Shown here one piece after another: positions 5,710 to 7,052 of a DNA stretch of 7,052 nucleotides. Source of the DNA: Prolixibacteraceae bacterium (GTDB lineage Bacteria; Bacteroidota; Bacteroidia; Bacteroidales; Prolixibacteraceae). Made by a program: the position numbers and the translations under genes. Within the stretch, counting starts at the first letter, position 1, and every line of letters starts with the position of its first letter. The stretch is from the NCBI GenBank assembly GCA_018399395.1, contig JAGYOI010000067.1, positions 1 to 7,052 on the forward strand. Direction: 5' to 3'. Below the pieces are notes generated by a model that made no database searches, had not been told where the DNA came from, and was given only the letters and a program-made list of their open reading frames with translations.

Positions 5710-7052
5710 ATGGCGCATATTCCTGGAAATGATAACCGTGATTCGTTTGGAAGTAAATTTGGTGTTATTGCAGCAACAGCCGGTTCGGCAGTTGGTTTAG
5801 GCAATATCTGGCGCTTTCCTTATATCGCCGGAGAAAATGGGGGCGGTGCTTTTCTGATTATATATTTACTTTTCATAATACTGATAGGTTTGCCGGTAAT
5901 GTTATCGGAACTTACCATTGGACGGAGCACCCAGCGGAATCCTTTCGGTGCATTCAGGGCATTAAAACCCGGACAAAAATGGTTTTGGGTTGGTGTAATG
6001 GGAATTGCAGCCGCTTTCATGATCAATGCTTTTTATAGTGTAGTTGCAGGCTGGACATTGGAGTACCTGGTAAAGGCCGTTACGAATCAGTTTTCAGGGA
6101 AAAACCCGGGAGAAATTGTCGGACAATTCGATGCATTTCAGGATAGCGGGTGGCGTCCGCTAATGTGGACCTTAACCTTTTTGATTGTTTCCGGCAGCGT
6201 GGTGCTGGCTGGCGTGGAGAAAGGAATAGAAAAATTCACAAAGGTCCTGATGCCTGTTTTAGTCGTTTTAATTATTATTCTCGATATTCGTGCCATTACT
6301 TTGCCCGGGGCCTCTGATGGCTTGCGGTTTTTATTTGAGCCTGATTTTTCAAAAATAACGGGGGCCAGCATACTTGAAGCTTTGGGTCAGGCATTCTTCT
6401 CGTTGAGTATTGGCATGGGCACCTTAATTACTTACGGATCTTACATTAACAAAAAAGAAAACCTTGGGCAGTCGACTGTGGCAGTTGCCTTTACCGATAC
6501 TTTAATAGCTATTTTAGCCGGAGTGGCAATTTTCCCCGCAGTATTTGCATTCGGAATAAGTCCTGCATCGGGTCCCGATCTGGTGTTTTTAACCTTACCG
6601 AATATTTTTTCACAAATGGCCGGTGGTTATATTTTTGGATTGTTGTTTTTCTTCTTGTTAACTGTTGCTGCTTTAACTTCAACAATCTCTATACTGGAGG
6701 TGGTTGTTGCCTATTTTTCGGAGGAACTGAATATGTCGAGAAAAAAAGCAACAATACTAGCCTCTGCCGGTATTGGTGTTTTAGGAATCCTGTCGAGCTT
6801 GTCGTTATATCAAGTCCCTCAAATCTCAATAATCGGGGTAAACCTTTTTGGCGTACTTGAATTTGTTTCTTCCAACATATTATTGCCATTGGGCGGCCTT
6901 TTAATTGTAGTTTTTGTTGCATGGTTGTTTGGTAAAAAACAACTAAAAGAAGAATTAACATCTTATGGCATTTATAAAGCACCTTATTATCGGGTATATC
7001 TTTTTATTATAAGATACATTGCCCCTTTTGCAATTGCATTAGTGCTGATGAA
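5710..7052 (+). CDS. Neurotransmitter:sodium symporter family (LeuT-fold) transporter, 3' end missing
   Basis: From ATG 5710 the frame is open for 447 codons to the window edge, with no stop reached. The product is an inner-membrane, sodium-coupled symporter of the SNF/NSS family, whose bacterial members take up amino acids or related compounds. TM1 carries the signature GSAVGLGNIWRFPY (25-38), the unwound sodium/substrate segment. This is followed by GENGGGAF (41-48) and LPVMLSELTIGR (61-72). TM3 has Y109 in NAFYSVVAGW, matching the LeuT substrate-site tyrosine. TM6 has the unwound SLSIGMG (231-237). TM8 has AALTSTIS (320-327), where T323/S324 match the LeuT Na2-site Thr-Ser. Bacterial members often have 11 membrane segments and about 450 residues, so only a short tail is probably missing. 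TGA at 5701-5703 limits the frame; TTG 5704 is a less likely start. It stands alone after a terminator. The substrate cannot be assigned. Confidence 0.95.
   Translation, partial: MAHIPGNDNRDSFGSKFGVIAATAGSAVGLGNIWRFPYIAGENGGGAFLIIYLLFIILIGLPVMLSELTIGRSTQRNPFGAFRALKPGQKWFWVGVMGIAAAFMINAFYSVVAGWTLEYLVKAVTNQFSGKNPGEIVGQFDAFQDSGWRPLMWTLTFLIVSGSVVLAGVEKGIEKFTKVLMPVLVVLIIILDIRAITLPGASDGLRFLFEPDFSKITGASILEALGQAFFSLSIGMGTLITYGSYINKKENLGQSTVAVAFTDTLIAILAGVAIFPAVFAFGISPASGPDLVFLTLPNIFSQMAGGYIFGLLFFFLLTVAALTSTISILEVVVAYFSEELNMSRKKATILASAGIGVLGILSSLSLYQVPQISIIGVNLFGVLEFVSSNILLPLGGLLIVVFVAWLFGKKQLKEELTSYGIYKAPYYRVYLFIIRYIAPFAIALVLM

Noticed and set aside
5595..6371. Minus-strand open frames opposite the transporter gene
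   Set aside because: They are antisense shadows of a clear LeuT-fold coding sequence and its promoter region, with no domain features.

Overview
The window looks like a stretch of core chromosome from a member of the Bacteroidota, probably the Bacteroidales/Marinilabiliales side. The evidence is a TamA-like outer-membrane lipoprotein of the TamL type, several matches to the Bacteroidota -7 promoter box (TAnnTTTG), A-rich start regions with no Shine-Dalgarno sequence, AT-rich intergenic DNA, and a Bacteroides-like class II aldolase. I see no mobile element, CRISPR array, phage gene, tRNA or rRNA.

Layout, left to right. (1) Bases 1-39 hold what may be the last 12 codons of a plus-strand gene; it would overlap the end of the next gene tail-to-tail. 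(2) A SpoU/TrmH-family RNA 2'-O-methyltransferase lies on the minus strand (14-775). (3) A 90-bp divergent promoter region follows, then tamL on the plus strand (866-3190), most likely starting at a GTG just downstream of two tandem -7 boxes. (4) A hairpin with flanking A and T tracts ends tamL and the convergent first aldolase gene. (5) Two different class II fructose-1,6-bisphosphate aldolase genes stand back to back: a class IIB-type gene on the minus strand (3255-4250) and an E. coli FbaA-like class IIA gene on the plus strand (4465-5544), with 214 bp between them. (6) A strong intrinsic terminator follows the second aldolase. (7) A neurotransmitter:sodium symporter family (LeuT-fold) transporter gene starts at 5710 and runs off the right edge.

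The genes do not form one operon or pathway. Each appears to be transcribed on its own: RNA modification, outer-membrane biogenesis, glycolysis/gluconeogenesis, and sodium-coupled uptake. The only functional pairing is the two aldolases, which catalyse the same reaction with divergent sequences and may share control through the DNA between them. I find no convincing new multi-gene system. The points most worth a second look are the aldolase pair, the solitary tamL with its very short leader and odd lipobox, and a perfect AT palindrome abutting the transporter's putative -7 box.
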